Shown here: positions 29,764 to 40,200 of the stretch, piece after piece | Layout of the letters: each line of letters starts with the position of its first letter | Position numbering within the stretch: position 1 is the first letter of the stretch | Assembly (NCBI RefSeq): GCF_002090075.1 | Contig: NZ_BBRI01000004.1 | Coordinates: forward strand, 1-64,000 | Reading direction: 5' to 3' | Source: Demequina sp. NBRC 110052 | Lineage (GTDB): Bacteria; Actinomycetota; Actinomycetes; Actinomycetales; Demequinaceae | DNA length: 64,000 nucleotides | Notes under the pieces: generated by a model | What the model was told of the DNA's origin: nothing | The model's database searches: none | The model's input: the letters and a program-made list of their open reading frames with translations, nothing else | Program-made: the position numbers and the translations under genes

Positions 29764-31067
29764 CCCATCAGCTCAAGGACGGCGGGCAGGTCCTCAACGT
29801 CGGCATGCTGGCCCGCGTCGAGGGTGAAGGCGGTATGCACATCGAGATCCGCGACCGTCAGGTCGTGGACGTGAAGCTCAACATCTTCGAGCCGCCGCGC
29901 TTCTACGAGGGCTTTCTGCGCGGCCGCAAGTACACCGAGCCGCCCGACATCACCGCGCGCATCTGCGGCATCTGCCCGGTCGCGTACCAGTCGGCGTCCA
30001 CCGAGGCGATGGAGACCATCTGCGGCGTCACGACCACCCCCGAGATCCAGGACATGCGGCGGCTGCTGTACTGCGGCGAGTGGATCGAGTCCCATTCGCT
30101 GCACGTCTTCATGCTCCACGCGCCGGACTTCCTGGGTTACGAGTCGGTGCTGGAGATGGCCAAGGATCATCCCGACGTCGTGAAGATGGCCCTGCGCCTC
30201 AAGAAGTGCGGCAACGACCTCATGGAGCTCGTGGGCGGGCGCGCCATCCACCCCGTCAACGTGAAGGTCGGCGGCTTCTACCGCATGCCCACCGTCACCG
30301 AACTCGAGCGGCTGCGCCCCGCGCTCGAGCAGGGACTTGAGGACGCGCTCGCTGCCGTGGCGCTCGTGGCCACCTTCGACTTCCCTGAGATGGAGCAGGA
30401 CTACACGTACGTGTCCTTGCGCCACCCCGACTGGTATCCGCTCGAGCGCGGCACCGAGGTGGTCGCCACCAGCGGCGTGCGCTTCCCGGTCGCGGAGATT
30501 CCCCGGCACGTGAAGGAGTTCCATGTGGAGCACTCCAACGCCCTGCACGCGCACTTCGACGGCGCCCCGTACTTCGTGGGGCCACTCGCGCGGTACACGC
30601 TCAACTTCGACCAGCTCAGCGACCGATCCAAGGAGGCCGCGCTCCGCGCGAGGCTGGGCGTGCAGTGCCGCAACCCGTTCAAGTCGATCATCGTGCGCAC
30701 GGTGGAGCTCGCCTATGCCTTCGAGGAGGCGCTGCGCATCATCGACCAGTGGCAGGACGGCCACGCTCCTTCCGTGCCGGTCGCGCCGGTGGCGGGGGAG
30801 GGCGTCGGAGCCTCCGAAGCCCCGCGCGGCCTCATCTGGCACCGCTACCGGATCGACGCCGACGGCGTCATCGAAGACGCGCAGATCGTCCCGCCCACCT
30901 CGCAGAACCAGGCGAGCATCGAAGCCGACCTTCGTCTCGCGGCCGAGCAGTGGGTGGACCTCGACGACCACTCGCTCACGCACCGCTGCGAGGAGGCCAT
31001 CCGCAACTACGACCCGTGCATCTCGTGCGCCACCCACTTCCTCGACCTGAGGGTCACGAGGTCATGA
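29760..31067 (+). CDS. hyhL: Group 3b [NiFe] hydrogenase, alpha (large, catalytic) subunit
   Basis: A 435-residue catalytic subunit. The Ni-Fe site cysteines are in RICGICP (Cys69, Cys72) and DPCISC (Cys420, Cys423). After the conserved DPCxxCxxH His426 there is a 9-residue tail (FLDLRVTRS) of the kind removed by the maturation protease encoded two genes on. The enzyme oxidises H2 or, in fermentation, evolves it using NADPH. The start overlaps hyhS by 4 bases. Confidence 0.96.
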   Translation: MTHQLKDGGQVLNVGMLARVEGEGGMHIEIRDRQVVDVKLNIFEPPRFYEGFLRGRKYTEPPDITARICGICPVAYQSASTEAMETICGVTTTPEIQDMRRLLYCGEWIESHSLHVFMLHAPDFLGYESVLEMAKDHPDVVKMALRLKKCGNDLMELVGGRAIHPVNVKVGGFYRMPTVTELERLRPALEQGLEDALAAVALVATFDFPEMEQDYTYVSLRHPDWYPLERGTEVVATSGVRFPVAEIPRHVKEFHVEHSNALHAHFDGAPYFVGPLARYTLNFDQLSDRSKEAALRARLGVQCRNPFKSIIVRTVELAYAFEEALRIIDQWQDGHAPSVPVAPVAGEGVGASEAPRGLIWHRYRIDADGVIEDAQIVPPTSQNQASIEADLRLAAEQWVDLDDHSLTHRCEEAIRNYDPCISCATHFLDLRVTRS

Positions 31068-31079
31068 CGGGGGTGTGAC

Positions 31080-31610
31080 GTGACCACGCGAGCGATGGTG
31101 ATCGGGCTGGGACAGCCCGACCGCGGCGACGACGCCGTCGGTGCCGCCGTCGCCGCACGAGTCGCGCCGCTCGCGGGTCCTCACGTCACCGTGCTCACTC
31201 GCGAAGACCCGACCGCGCTCGTGCAGTCATGGGACGGGGCGCAGATCGCGGTGCTCATCGACGCGATCGTCTCCGGGGGAGAGCCCGGCGCGGTCACGGT
31301 CCGCCACGCAGGCGTCGACGACGCGCCGCTGCCCACCGACGCCTTCGCGGCCGCCGGACGGGGAGGGAGCCACGCCTTCGGCGTGGCGGGAGCCGTAGAA
31401 CTGTCTCGCACGCTCGGCACCCTGCCGCGGCACGTCGCCATCGTCGGCGTCGAGGCTGCCACCTTCGATCACGGCCCGATGTCCTCACACGTCGTCGCCG
31501 CCATCGACGATGCCGTCGCGATCGTCATCGCGGAGCTCGCCCGCGCGCTGAGCGATGTCGAGGACGTGGAGCTCGACGAGGCAGAGGCGGGGGCCAGCTC
31601 ATGTGCCTAG
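31080..31610 (+). CDS. Hydrogenase maturation protease
   Basis: A 176-residue member of the HyaD/HycI family: MVIGLGQPDRGDDAVGAAVA with the first metal-binding Asp, AVLIDAIVSG with the second acidic residue, and GPMSSH with a His. It trims the C-terminal tail of the large subunit after nickel insertion, which fits the tail seen on HyhL. It starts at the GTG at 31080, 12 bases after hyhL. The C-terminus is acidic, and its end overlaps hypC by 10 bases. Confidence 0.9.
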   Translation: MTTRAMVIGLGQPDRGDDAVGAAVAARVAPLAGPHVTVLTREDPTALVQSWDGAQIAVLIDAIVSGGEPGAVTVRHAGVDDAPLPTDAFAAAGRGGSHAFGVAGAVELSRTLGTLPRHVAIVGVEAATFDHGPMSSHVVAAIDDAVAIVIAELARALSDVEDVELDEAEAGASSCA

Positions 31611-31858
31611 GAGTGATCGCGCAGGTTGAGGCCGTCGGATCGGACGGCCGGGTCATCGTCACGCATGACGGTCGACGTGAGGCGGTCGCGGCCCTCACCC
31701 TTCCCACCGCCGACGCGCCCCTGCGGGTGGGCGAGTGGGTCGTCATCCAGTCCGGCTTCGCGCTCGAGCGGATCAGCGAACCCGAGGCCCGCGATGCACT
31801 CGAGATCCGCAGGACCAGGCCGCAGGCCAGCCGTCGCACCTGGGAGGTGCCCGAATGA
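31601..31858 (+). CDS. hypC: HypC/HupF-type hydrogenase maturation chaperone
   Basis: An 85-residue protein beginning MCLGVIAQVEAV, with the essential Cys2 of HypC, and containing GEWVVIQSGFALERISEPEA, the conserved C-terminal helix. HypC binds the large-subunit precursor and helps assemble the Fe(CN)2CO group together with HypD. The ATG lies inside the protease gene's end, and its stop overlaps the EamA gene (ATGA). No hypA, B, D, E or F is in this window, so those must be elsewhere. Confidence 0.92.
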   Translation: MCLGVIAQVEAVGSDGRVIVTHDGRREAVAALTLPTADAPLRVGEWVVIQSGFALERISEPEARDALEIRRTRPQASRRTWEVPE

Positions 31859-32838
31859 ACACCACACGCACCCGAGGCCTGCTGCTCGCGCTCGCGACCG
31901 CCGTCATCTCCGGCTTCGCCATCTGGATCAACGGCAACGGCGTGGCCGCGTACGGCGATCCCTCCGCCTACACGACTGCCAAGAACGCCGCCTCTGCCGT
32001 GGTCATCGGCGTCGTCTTCCTCGTCGCCCGGAGTGCGGCCCGCGCCCGCGGCGCCGCGGGCTCCGTCGCGCTGACCCGTCCCACGCGCTCGCGCCAGTGG
32101 TGGGGTCTGGCGTACGTGGCGATCCTGGGCGGAGCGGTGCCGTTCACGATGTTCTTCGCCGGACTCGCCTCCACCGCATCCACCCAGGCGGCCTTCGTGC
32201 ACAAGACCCTGTTCATCTGGGTCGCCCTGCTCGCCGTGCCGCTGCTCAAGGAGAAAGTCACGTGGTGGCATGCGAGCGCGCTCGCGCTGCTCATCATCGG
32301 GGTGTTCGGCCTCGCCGGCACCGTCGCGCTCGTGCCCGACTCGGGCACGCTCCTCATCGCAGGCGCCACCGGCCTGTGGGCCGTCGAGGTGGTCATCTCC
32401 AAGCGCCTGCTCGCAGGCGTCACTCCGTGGACCGTATCCGTGGCGCGCATGGGCGGCGGATCGCTCGCGCTGCTGCTGTGGGCCGCCTCCACCGGGAGCC
32501 TCGGCGCGGTGGTGCCCGCCACCGCCGCGCAATGGGGCTGGGTCGCACTCACCGGCATCGTGCTCGCCGGCTACGTGCTCACGTGGCACCAGGCGCTGTG
32601 GCGTGCACCCGCCGTGGACGTCACCGCCGTGCTTGTGCTCGGTGCCGTCATCACCGCGCTGCTGGCCGGCTCTGCAGACCCGACCGCGCTCGCGATCAAG
32701 TCCCCGTGGCTCGCGGCCCTCATCGTGGGCGGCGCCCTCATCTGGGCCGCGCCTGCCTCCACCGCTGCCCCCGGATCCCCAGCCAGGCACCTCACGCCTC
32801 CCCCCGGCGATCCCGACCGTCAGCCAGGCCGCCCATGA
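31855..32838 (+). CDS. EamA/DMT-family transporter in the hydrogenase operon
   Basis: A 327-residue protein with about ten transmembrane helices in two EamA-like halves (GGAVPFTMFFAGLASTASTQAAFVHKTLFIWVALLA in the first half). DMT transporters carry small metabolites, and the substrate is not predictable. The four-base overlaps with hypC and the DUF6390 gene make it part of the operon. Its C-terminus is a disordered Pro-rich tail. Confidence 0.85.
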   Translation: MNTTRTRGLLLALATAVISGFAIWINGNGVAAYGDPSAYTTAKNAASAVVIGVVFLVARSAARARGAAGSVALTRPTRSRQWWGLAYVAILGGAVPFTMFFAGLASTASTQAAFVHKTLFIWVALLAVPLLKEKVTWWHASALALLIIGVFGLAGTVALVPDSGTLLIAGATGLWAVEVVISKRLLAGVTPWTVSVARMGGGSLALLLWAASTGSLGAVVPATAAQWGWVALTGIVLAGYVLTWHQALWRAPAVDVTAVLVLGAVITALLAGSADPTALAIKSPWLAALIVGGALIWAAPASTAAPGSPARHLTPPPGDPDRQPGRP

Positions 32839-33647
32839 CTCTCGCCGACACGGGACCGGACCCCGGCGTCGGGCATCTGCGAAGAGCCGACGAGGGTGCC
32901 GTGCTGTTCGGCCGCTACGCCCTCCCGCCCAACGAGAAGGGCTACTGCGGCCCCGACCGCGCGGGCGAGCTGCTGGAACGCGTGCACGCACATGCGTCCG
33001 GGCGTGCGCTCGCCGAGGTCGCGCGCGGCTTCGAAGGTGCGTGGCCCTACCTCGAGCACATCGGCGAGTGCCTGGGCCGCGCCCCGCTCGACGCCCTGAC
33101 CGTGCACACGTACTGGCTCGGGGGCCGCGCGCTCGCCCGCTGCGGGGGGCGGCGCTTCGCCGACTCCCTCGAGACGCGCTTCAAGCCGCGCCTGACCCGC
33201 ACCGAGTTCGAGCGCCTGTCCGACGCGGTCGCGCTGGGCGCCACCCCGCACCACAGCTTCCACGTGTTCGGCGTCTACCCCTGGGTAGGGCTGCTGCGCG
33301 GCGGCATGGGAGACACGCCGCTGGAGGTGCTGGACCTGTGCCGCATCCGGTGGGGGCGAGTCGACTCGATCGTGGGCGACAGCGCCGTCGTCACCGCGCG
33401 ACATCTCACGTGGGATGGGACGCACCTCGGGCTCGACGCGCCCCGCGCCGAGACTGCGCGCATCCGTCGCGACGGCCACGCCCTCGCGCGCGACGTGCGC
33501 CCGGGCGACTGGGTGGCGCTCCATTGGGACTGGGTCTGCGACCGCCTCACGCTCGCCGACCTGCAGGACCTGCGCGCCTCCACAGCCCACGAACTCATGG
33601 CGGTCAACGCCTGCCGGTACGCCGCGCCGGCCGCGGTGCTGGCCTGA
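32835..33647 (+). CDS. DUF6390-type protein of the hydrogenase operon
   Basis: A 270-residue soluble protein (GAVLFGRYALPPNEKGYCGPDRAGELLER...PHHSFHVFGVYPWVGLLRGG...DWVALHWDWVCDRL). This matches what I recall as DUF6390, proteins found beside [NiFe] hydrogenase genes in actinobacteria; no function is known. Conserved-looking His and Cys residues (YCGPDR, PHHSFH) and the WVALHWDWVCDRL helix are notable. It is joined to the EamA gene by an ATGA overlap. A maturation or assembly role is inferred from position. Confidence 0.65.
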   Translation: MTLADTGPDPGVGHLRRADEGAVLFGRYALPPNEKGYCGPDRAGELLERVHAHASGRALAEVARGFEGAWPYLEHIGECLGRAPLDALTVHTYWLGGRALARCGGRRFADSLETRFKPRLTRTEFERLSDAVALGATPHHSFHVFGVYPWVGLLRGGMGDTPLEVLDLCRIRWGRVDSIVGDSAVVTARHLTWDGTHLGLDAPRAETARIRRDGHALARDVRPGDWVALHWDWVCDRLTLADLQDLRASTAHELMAVNACRYAAPAAVLA

Positions 33648-33663
33648 CTGGAAGGAGAAGCAC

Positions 33664-34362
33664 ATGCACATCCCGGATGGAGTGCTCGACCCGGGCACCC
33701 TCGTCGTCGCCGGGGCGATGTCCACAGGCGCGCTCGTGTGGTCCGCGCGCGAACTCAGACGCGGGCACCAGAGGTGGGGCGTCGCACTCGGCGGCGCCGG
33801 CGCGGTGCTCGTGTTCCACCTCGCCGACGTGCCGTTCTACGGCCCCTACACGGCGCACGTGATCGGCGGCACGCTGCTCGCGATCGCACTGGGGCCGTGG
33901 CTCGCGATGCTCACGATGGCCGCAGTACTCGCTCTCGAGGCGCTCGCCTGGGGCGACGGCGGAATCGCAGCGCTCGGCGTGAACGTCCTGGTCATGGGCG
34001 TGGTCGGGGTGCTCGCCGGCTACAGCGCGTATCGCGGCGTCCTCGCGCTCGCGGCCAGACGGCGCCCGCCCGACGCGGCGGCTGGCTGGCGCGCGATCGT
34101 CGCCGCAGCCGTGGGGGCATGGGTGAGCGTCATGGCGTCCGCGCTGACGCTCGTGGCCGTGTCCGCTGCCGGGGGAGCGTCGGGCATCGTGCTGTCCCAG
34201 GTGCTGCCGCACCACGCCGCGTGGGGGGTGCTCGAGGCCGTCGCGACGGGAACGGCGCTCGCCATCGGGCTCGCGTGGGGCCGCCACGGCGCACGCCGCC
34301 GGGGACGCGTGCGCGGGCCCGTGGCCGCTGCCTCGAAGGACGCTCCGGCGATGGCGCCGTGA
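33664..34362 (+). CDS. cbiM: CbiM/NikM-type nickel/cobalt ECF transporter permease
   Basis: A 232-residue protein with the hallmark N-terminus MHIPDGVLDP, where His2 and the free amino end bind the metal, and about six helices. CbiM/NikM is the substrate-binding membrane subunit of energy-coupling-factor Co/Ni importers. No cbiN, cbiQ or cbiO (T and A components) lies next to it, so it either works alone at low rate or borrows an ATPase encoded elsewhere. In this operon nickel is the likely substrate. Confidence 0.82.
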   Translation: MHIPDGVLDPGTLVVAGAMSTGALVWSARELRRGHQRWGVALGGAGAVLVFHLADVPFYGPYTAHVIGGTLLAIALGPWLAMLTMAAVLALEALAWGDGGIAALGVNVLVMGVVGVLAGYSAYRGVLALAARRRPPDAAAGWRAIVAAAVGAWVSVMASALTLVAVSAAGGASGIVLSQVLPHHAAWGVLEAVATGTALAIGLAWGRHGARRRGRVRGPVAAASKDAPAMAP

Positions 34363-34424
34363 GGAAGTGGACGTGACGCGCGGCACCTGCCGCGCGCCTG
34401 ACTGAAGAGCAGGGAGGCAGTGAC

Positions 34425-34652
34425 ATGGAAAGCGGAACGTTCGCGAAGGTCCTCGAGGTGCACCACGACGGGCGAGCTGTCGTCGAGCACGACGACCTGC
34501 GCGAAGAGGTGCTCGAGATGACCATCCAGGACGACGACATCGCGCCGGGCGACTGGGTGGTGATCCGCTCCGGCTTCGCGCTCGAGCGGCTCACCGAGGA
34601 GCAGGTCAAGGCGGCGAGGAAGGCGCGGGGCAAGGCGGCGCCGGCCTCGTAA
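34425..34652 (+). CDS. Second HypC-like protein without the essential cysteine
   Basis: A 75-residue protein clearly related to the HypC at 31.6 kb (GDWVVIRSGFALERLTEEQ versus GEWVVIQSGFALERISEPE). Its N-terminus, however, is MESGTFAKV instead of MCLGVIAQV, and there is no Cys anywhere in the protein. The catalytic Cys2 of HypC is therefore missing, and the protein cannot carry the iron ligand group in the usual way. It could be a structural chaperone or a regulator of HypC. It has its own SD (GAGGCAG) 62 bases after cbiM and ends the hydrogenase cluster. Confidence 0.8.
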   Translation: MESGTFAKVLEVHHDGRAVVEHDDLREEVLEMTIQDDDIAPGDWVVIRSGFALERLTEEQVKAARKARGKAAPAS

Positions 34653-34721
34653 GCTGTGTGGTGCGGGCGGTGCGAGAGTCTTGGTCGTGCCAGTTCGCCG
34701 CATCAGCGCCCGGGTATCACC

Positions 34722-34749
34722 TTGTAAATCTAATATTCAATGTTAGGAT
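34722..34749 (+). promoter_or_regulatory. Promoter of the second DUF4143 ATPase; leaderless start
   Basis: TTGTAA (34722-34727), a 16-base spacer, then TAGGAT (34744-34749) in an unusually AT-rich patch. The GTG start codon is at 34756, six bases after the -10, so the mRNA is probably leaderless. A repeat of CAATGT (34738-34743 and 34753-34758) overlaps the start. Confidence 0.6.
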
Positions 34750-34755
34750 TGCAAT

Positions 34756-35913
34756 GTGAATTCTCCTTGGCTTGCCCGGAAGCGAGATGCAGATCGACTT
34801 CGTGCTGCGCTCGAGCGGGCGCCTGCAGTCCTTCTCACCGGGCCCCGCCAGGTGGGGAAGACGTCGCTGGTGCGCCGCCAACTGTCGCCTGACCGCAGCC
34901 AGTACTTCGACCTGGAGGACCCGCGCGACCGTGCAAGGCTCGCTGACCCGATGCTCGCGCTTGAGCCGCTCGCCGGGCCTGTGGTCATCGATGAGGCACA
35001 GCGGATGCCCGAGTTGTTCCCCATACTGCGGGTACTCATAGACCAGGACCGACGCCCGGGCCGGTTTCTCCTGCTCGGGAGTGCGTCCCCCGATCTTGTC
35101 GGGCTCGGCGCCGAGTCACTCGCGGGACGCATCGCGCTGGTAGAACTCGGACCGCTTGGGCTCCCGGAGGTGGGGTCCGGCCAGCTCGATCGGCTCTGGT
35201 TCAGAGGTGGTCTTCCCGAGTCGTTCACTGCTCCGACCGACGAGGCGGCAGGAGCGTGGCTCGGAGACTACATCTCGACATTCCTCGAGCGTGACCTCGC
35301 TCAGCTCGGTTCTCGGGTGCCCGCGACCACCATGCGCCGCTTCTGGACGATGCTCGCTCACCGCCAGTCGGGCACGTGGAGCGGAGCCGAGATGGCGCGC
35401 TCACTCGGCACGTCAGACCCGACAGCGCGCCGGTACCTCGACGCCTTGACGGATGCACTGGTAGTGCGGCAGCTGCAACCATGGCTTGCGAACATCGGGA
35501 AGCGTCAGGTGCGCTCGCCCAAGACCTATCTACGGGACAGCGGAACGTTGCACCGGCTGCTGGGAATCGCGGCGACGCAGGACCTGCTGGCTCACCCGAT
35601 CCTTGGCGCGAGCTGGGAAGGAATGGTGGTCGAGCACGTCGCGCGCTGGGGCCACCCGCTGTACTTCTGGCGCACGCAGGCGGGGGCCGAGATCGACATC
35701 GTCGTAGATCTCGGCACTACTCAGTGGGGGATCGAGGTGAAGCGCACGGACGCCCCGAAGGTCACGCCGAGCATGCGAATCGCACTTGAGGATCTGGGCC
35801 TCGAACGGATCCTCGTTGCGCATGCCGGGGTCGACAGATTTGCGCTCGCCGACCGTATTCACGCAGTGGGAGTATCCGAGCTCCTGGCGGCCGACGGACC
35901 GCTCGCTGATTGA
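34756..35913 (+). CDS. AAA ATPase with DUF4143 (second member)
   Basis: A 385-residue AAA_14/DUF4143 protein: Walker [15 protein letters not shown], Walker [13 protein letters not shown], sensor FLLLGSAS, a winged-helix middle, and the C-terminal nuclease-like signature [21 protein letters not shown] (D...E.K). Only distantly similar to the copy at 26.5 kb, it is a separate family lineage and not a recent duplicate. The 3' end overlaps the convergent HEPN gene by 55 bases. The function of the family is unsettled. Confidence 0.9.
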   Translation: MNSPWLARKRDADRLRAALERAPAVLLTGPRQVGKTSLVRRQLSPDRSQYFDLEDPRDRARLADPMLALEPLAGPVVIDEAQRMPELFPILRVLIDQDRRPGRFLLLGSASPDLVGLGAESLAGRIALVELGPLGLPEVGSGQLDRLWFRGGLPESFTAPTDEAAGAWLGDYISTFLERDLAQLGSRVPATTMRRFWTMLAHRQSGTWSGAEMARSLGTSDPTARRYLDALTDALVVRQLQPWLANIGKRQVRSPKTYLRDSGTLHRLLGIAATQDLLAHPILGASWEGMVVEHVARWGHPLYFWRTQAGAEIDIVVDLGTTQWGIEVKRTDAPKVTPSMRIALEDLGLERILVAHAGVDRFALADRIHAVGVSELLAADGPLAD

Positions 35914-37247
35914 CGCTCATTGGCTATGGCGCGGAGTTCGCCCGCGTCCGTGAGTTCAACTCCGTTGCGCTTGAAGGACTCGACCATGTCCTCCACCATG
36001 AAGTGGTCGTCGAGTATCAAGTCGAGGCCGAGCAGTGCAGGAAGCTGCGCGCGCATCACGACCTGTGCGACTAGCGACGCGAGGTACAGATCGAGGAAGT
36101 CCGACTTGCGCTCGCGATCGGCGTGCTTGACGTCGTTGTAGACACGCGCCAAGAACCGCGAGACCGCGGCAACGCCTCCGATGCGCGCAGCCGTGATGCC
36201 TGCTGACTCGAGGGTGAGCTGGATCCGAACCTCGACCGCTCGGCGCTTGCGACGTTCCTCGTCGAGGTAGTAGCCCATTGACTCCAGGGACGAGACCAGC
36301 ATCATCACCTGTGGCTCCAGGAATCGTGAGGCACCGTGGATGACCTCGACCGTCGGCTGTGCAGCCTTGCGAAAGAGTGGATCGCTATAGAGGTCGCACC
36401 ACCGGGCGAAGTGGCGAGGTTCGAGACGTTCCATGGTGGTGAGCGGGAACGCAAGATCCCGAAAGTTCGGCTCGACCTGTTCCGTGTCTCGCTGCGACGC
36501 GCGAAGCATCGTGGCAACCGGAACTGGCTTCCCTGTGGAGCCATCGATGAAGTGGACTGGAAACTGATCGTCGAGTACGCGGTGCTCTCGCCAGTACAGC
36601 GCGGTCCCGTAGTTCAGGGTGAGGAACGCCCTGATGGCGTCTTGGGCGCGCCTGTGCGAGCTGACGGAGGCCCCGCCGGGGATCGAAGTCCGGATCCAGG
36701 CCCGCGAGTTGGCCTCGAAGGACCTCCCGTCAACGCCGCCCCACTGGGTTCGCGGACGGATCTCGAAGTCGAAGTCGCCGTGTTGCCAAGCCACGCCTTC
36801 CATATCCCTCAACGTGGCGGTGGTTGTAGCGCCGTGGTCTATCTCGATGCCGCCGGTGCCGAAGAATCGGTCCAGTCCGTCGATCCGTGATTCGAACGTC
36901 TCGACCTCGTAGTCATCCTTGACATCGCGCGGTTCGCCGAAGATCGCCACGCCCACCTCGAGCCGTCCAAGGGCGATCCCGCTCCCTGAGGTCCCGCGCC
37001 ATCGCAGGTCCGAGAGCGTGACGTAGCCGAGGTTGTCCACGAACAGCAGACTTGAGGGCAGCGATTCCCTCAGGAACCAATCAGCAGCGACCGCGAACTG
37101 GTCGTGGTGTCTGACAAATGGCACGAGGAGCATGAGGCCTTCGCCTGGTTCCATGCGCAGCACACATGACTGAACCGGGTTCGCGGATCCACTGTCGATG
37201 TGGCCCACGCGGATCTCTCCGGATGCAAGGCCCTTCTGGTCGTCCAT
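35859..37247 (-). CDS. ApeA-like protein with C-terminal HEPN domain
   Basis: A 462-residue protein. The N-terminal part (about 1-250: [13 protein letters not shown]..., [27 protein letters not shown]) resembles the ApeA N-terminal domain. The C-terminal part is an all-helical HEPN domain with the RNase-type motif R-x6-H in [13 protein letters not shown] (Arg368, His375). ApeA is an abortive-infection protein whose HEPN domain is needed for phage defence. The ATG at 37247 is only 3 bases after the sbcC stop, so it belongs to the sbcDC operon. A nucleic-acid-sensing or tRNA/rRNA-cleaving toxin role is inferred. No antitoxin partner is seen. Confidence 0.65.
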   Translation of the reverse strand: MDDQKGLASGEIRVGHIDSGSANPVQSCVLRMEPGEGLMLLVPFVRHHDQFAVAADWFLRESLPSSLLFVDNLGYVTLSDLRWRGTSGSGIALGRLEVGVAIFGEPRDVKDDYEVETFESRIDGLDRFFGTGGIEIDHGATTTATLRDMEGVAWQHGDFDFEIRPRTQWGGVDGRSFEANSRAWIRTSIPGGASVSSHRRAQDAIRAFLTLNYGTALYWREHRVLDDQFPVHFIDGSTGKPVPVATMLRASQRDTEQVEPNFRDLAFPLTTMERLEPRHFARWCDLYSDPLFRKAAQPTVEVIHGASRFLEPQVMMLVSSLESMGYYLDEERRKRRAVEVRIQLTLESAGITAARIGGVAAVSRFLARVYNDVKHADRERKSDFLDLYLASLVAQVVMRAQLPALLGLDLILDDHFMVEDMVESFKRNGVELTDAGELRAIANERQSASGPSAARSSDTPTA

Positions 37248-37250
37248 CGC

Positions 37251-40200
37251 CTACCGCCCCGCACTCTCCGACCGCACCTCACTGGAGCCGTCGGCGCGCT
37301 TGGAGACCTCCAGCTTGGCCGGGATCGCCTCCTTCATCGCCTCCACGTGCGAGATGAGCCCCACGGTGCGACCGCCCGAGCGCAGGTCGTCCAGTGTGGA
37401 CATCGCGATCTCGAGCGTGTCCTCGTCCAGTGAGCCGAAGCCCTCGTCGATGAACAGCGTGTCCAGGCGGATGCCGCCCGCCTCGGCCGTGACCGTCTCC
37501 GCGAGTCCGAGCGCGAGGGCGAGTGAGGCGAGGAACGTCTCCCCGCCCGAGAGCGACCGGGTGGAACGGGATCGGCCCGTGTGCGCGTCGGCGATGCGAA
37601 GGTCCAGCCCGGACTGCGCGCCTCGGAACTGGGCACCGTCGTCGTACTCGAGCGTGTACTGACCCGAGCTCATGGTCGTGAGCCGCGCGTTGGCGGCCGC
37701 GACGATCTGCTCGAGCTTGGCGGCGAGAACGAACGACTCGAGCCGCATGCGTCGGTCGTTCGGCTCCTTGCCCTCGAGCGTGTTCGCGAGGTTCTCGACC
37801 ACGTCCCGACGCTCTCGCGCCCTCGCAGTCGAGGCCGCCTTCGCCTCGTACTCATGGGCGAGCTCGCGCGCCTGCCCGAGGCGATCGCCCGCATGCGACG
37901 CGGAGGTGATCGCCTGTTCGTGGGCCGCCTTCGCCTGCACGTGGGACTCGCGTGCTGCGGAGACCGCTGCGTCCACCTCGTCGAGATCGTGCGCCGCGTC
38001 GTCATCAGCACCGCTGATCGAGGCGAGCACGGCGCGTGCCGCGGCGAGCCCTCGTTCGTGCTCTTCGACCGCGTTCGAGAGCGTGGCGAGGTCCGTCGAG
38101 GGCAGCGTCGCCGCGCGCGCCTCATCCGCCGAGTCGAAGCCGGCCTCGCTCAGCGCGGACGTGAGCTCCTGCGTCGCCTGCACGAGTGCCGCTGCGGCGT
38201 CGGCGTCTTCCTCGCGCGCAGCGGCGAGAGACCCGAGCAGCGCGATCGCGTCGTCGAGTGCGGAGGCGCGAGCGGAGACGCTGTCGAAGTCGCCTCGCGC
38301 CTGACTCGCCGTCGACTCGGCATCTGTCACGCGCTGCGCCGTCTGCGTGGCGGCGGTCTGTGCGGCCTCGACCGCCTGCGACTGAGCAGCGAGGTCCGCC
38401 TTGAGCTCGGACTCCCGGGCGTCGAGACGCGTGAGGGTCGCCTCGAGTTCCGCGACCGTCTCCGCAGCCTCGGTCGCCGCCGACGCCTGCGCCCGCGCGC
38501 TCTCGAGCGTGGCGCGAGCGTCCTCGACAGTGCCCTCGCCGGCCTCGCTCCGGGCGAGCTCCACCCGCGTCTGGACATCGGCCCTGGCCTGGCTCGCCGA
38601 CTCGAAGTCACCTGTCGCCACGCGCGCGGCATCGGCGGCAGCCTCGACCTCGGCATCGGTGACATGGTCGTCGGACGGCTGCGCCGGGTGGGGGTGCTCG
38701 GTTGAGCCGCACACCGCGCACGGCTCGCCGGGCTTGAGCTCGGCCGCGATCCGGGCGCCCTCGCTCGCGAGTCGACGGCGCAGCAGATCCGCGTGCGCCT
38801 CGACGGCCGTGCGCCGCGTCTCCGAGGCCTCGAGTTCTCGCTGGTGAGCATCGGCAAGCTCGGCGGACAACACGGCGGCACGCTCGTGCGCCGCCACTGC
38901 CTTCTGTGCACGCGCCACGGCCTGTGCGAGGTCATCTGCGCGCGAAGCGGTTGCGGCGGCCTCGGTGCGGCGCTGCTGGATGGCCTTGATTTCAGCGGGA
39001 AGTCGTTCCAGGTCTGCGGAGATCTCGTCACGCCGTGCGCGGACGAGGGTGACGGCCTCGCTGGCCTCATGCGCGGCCTCGCGCAGTCGGGGGAGCGACT
39101 CCTCACGCTCGAGCGCGTCCTTGAGGGAACCTCGCTCTGCCGTCAGTGACGTCGCCCTGTCTCGCAACGCGGCGGCGTCCGCCAAAGACAGGCCGGCGGC
39201 CCCGTCGGCGTGCGCCACTGCGGCGGCGGGGGATGACTGCGCCTGTGCGAGCGCCAGCTCTAGCCCGCGCGCGGCCGCGCCTGCGCGGGACCGTGCCGCC
39301 TCGACCGTGCCGAGGTGCCCCGCCACGGGCACCGCGCGGCGCGCCGCCTCAAGCCGTGCCACGTCCGTGGCGTGAGCATCCGCGCGTTCCTCGAGCGCCG
39401 CGAGATCCGCGCGCGCCGTGGCGACTTTGCGTGCACGCTCCGCAGTCGACTCGGCGGCGGCGAGAGCCTTCCCCGCGGCCTCTGCAGCCTTCGCCGCGCC
39501 CGTGCGCGCCGCGTCGGCCGTGGTGGACGCCTCCGTGAGCCCCGCGAGCACCTCCGCGAGCCAGGCGTCCCTGCCAGCCGACTTGGGCATCTCCTGGCCC
39601 GCCAGGTTCGCGACGCGAGCGATCAGGCCGCTCAGCGCGGTATCGGATGTCTCGACCTCGCGGCCGGCTTCCTTGGCGAGTTCGCGCACGTGAGACTCGA
39701 GCGCGCTGAAGCGTTGCGTGCCGAACAGCGAGCGCAGCACATCGAGTCGCTCGCGCGTGCCGGCCTGCAGGAAGTCCTGGAATCGGCCCTGCGCCAGCAG
39801 GATGACCTGCAGGAACTGCTCGGCGCTGAGCTGCATGATCTCGCCGATGCGGTGGCCCGCCTCGCGCGGCTTGACCTCGAGCGGCTCCCAGTCGTCGCCG
39901 CGCCACACGTGCAGCTCGGCCTCAGCGGCCTTGGTGGTGGTGCCTTCGCCGCGCTTCTTCGCGCGCTCGTAGTCGGGGGAGCGCCAGATCCGGTAGCGCT
40001 CGCCGCCGACTTCGAAGATCAGCCTCACCCACGTCGAGTCGTCCTCGGAGCAGAAGTGGCTGCGCAGCGTCTTCTCGCCACCCTCGTACCGCGGCACCGA
40101 GCCGTACAGGGCGAAGCAGATCGCATCCAGGATCGTGGACTTGCCCGCGCCCGTGCGGCCAGTGATGACGAACAGGCCGTCGGTCTCGAAAGCTCCGAAG

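Noticed and set aside
29676..31037. 453-residue minus-strand open frame
   Set aside because: Exact antisense of hyhL, with low-complexity composition typical of high-GC shadows.
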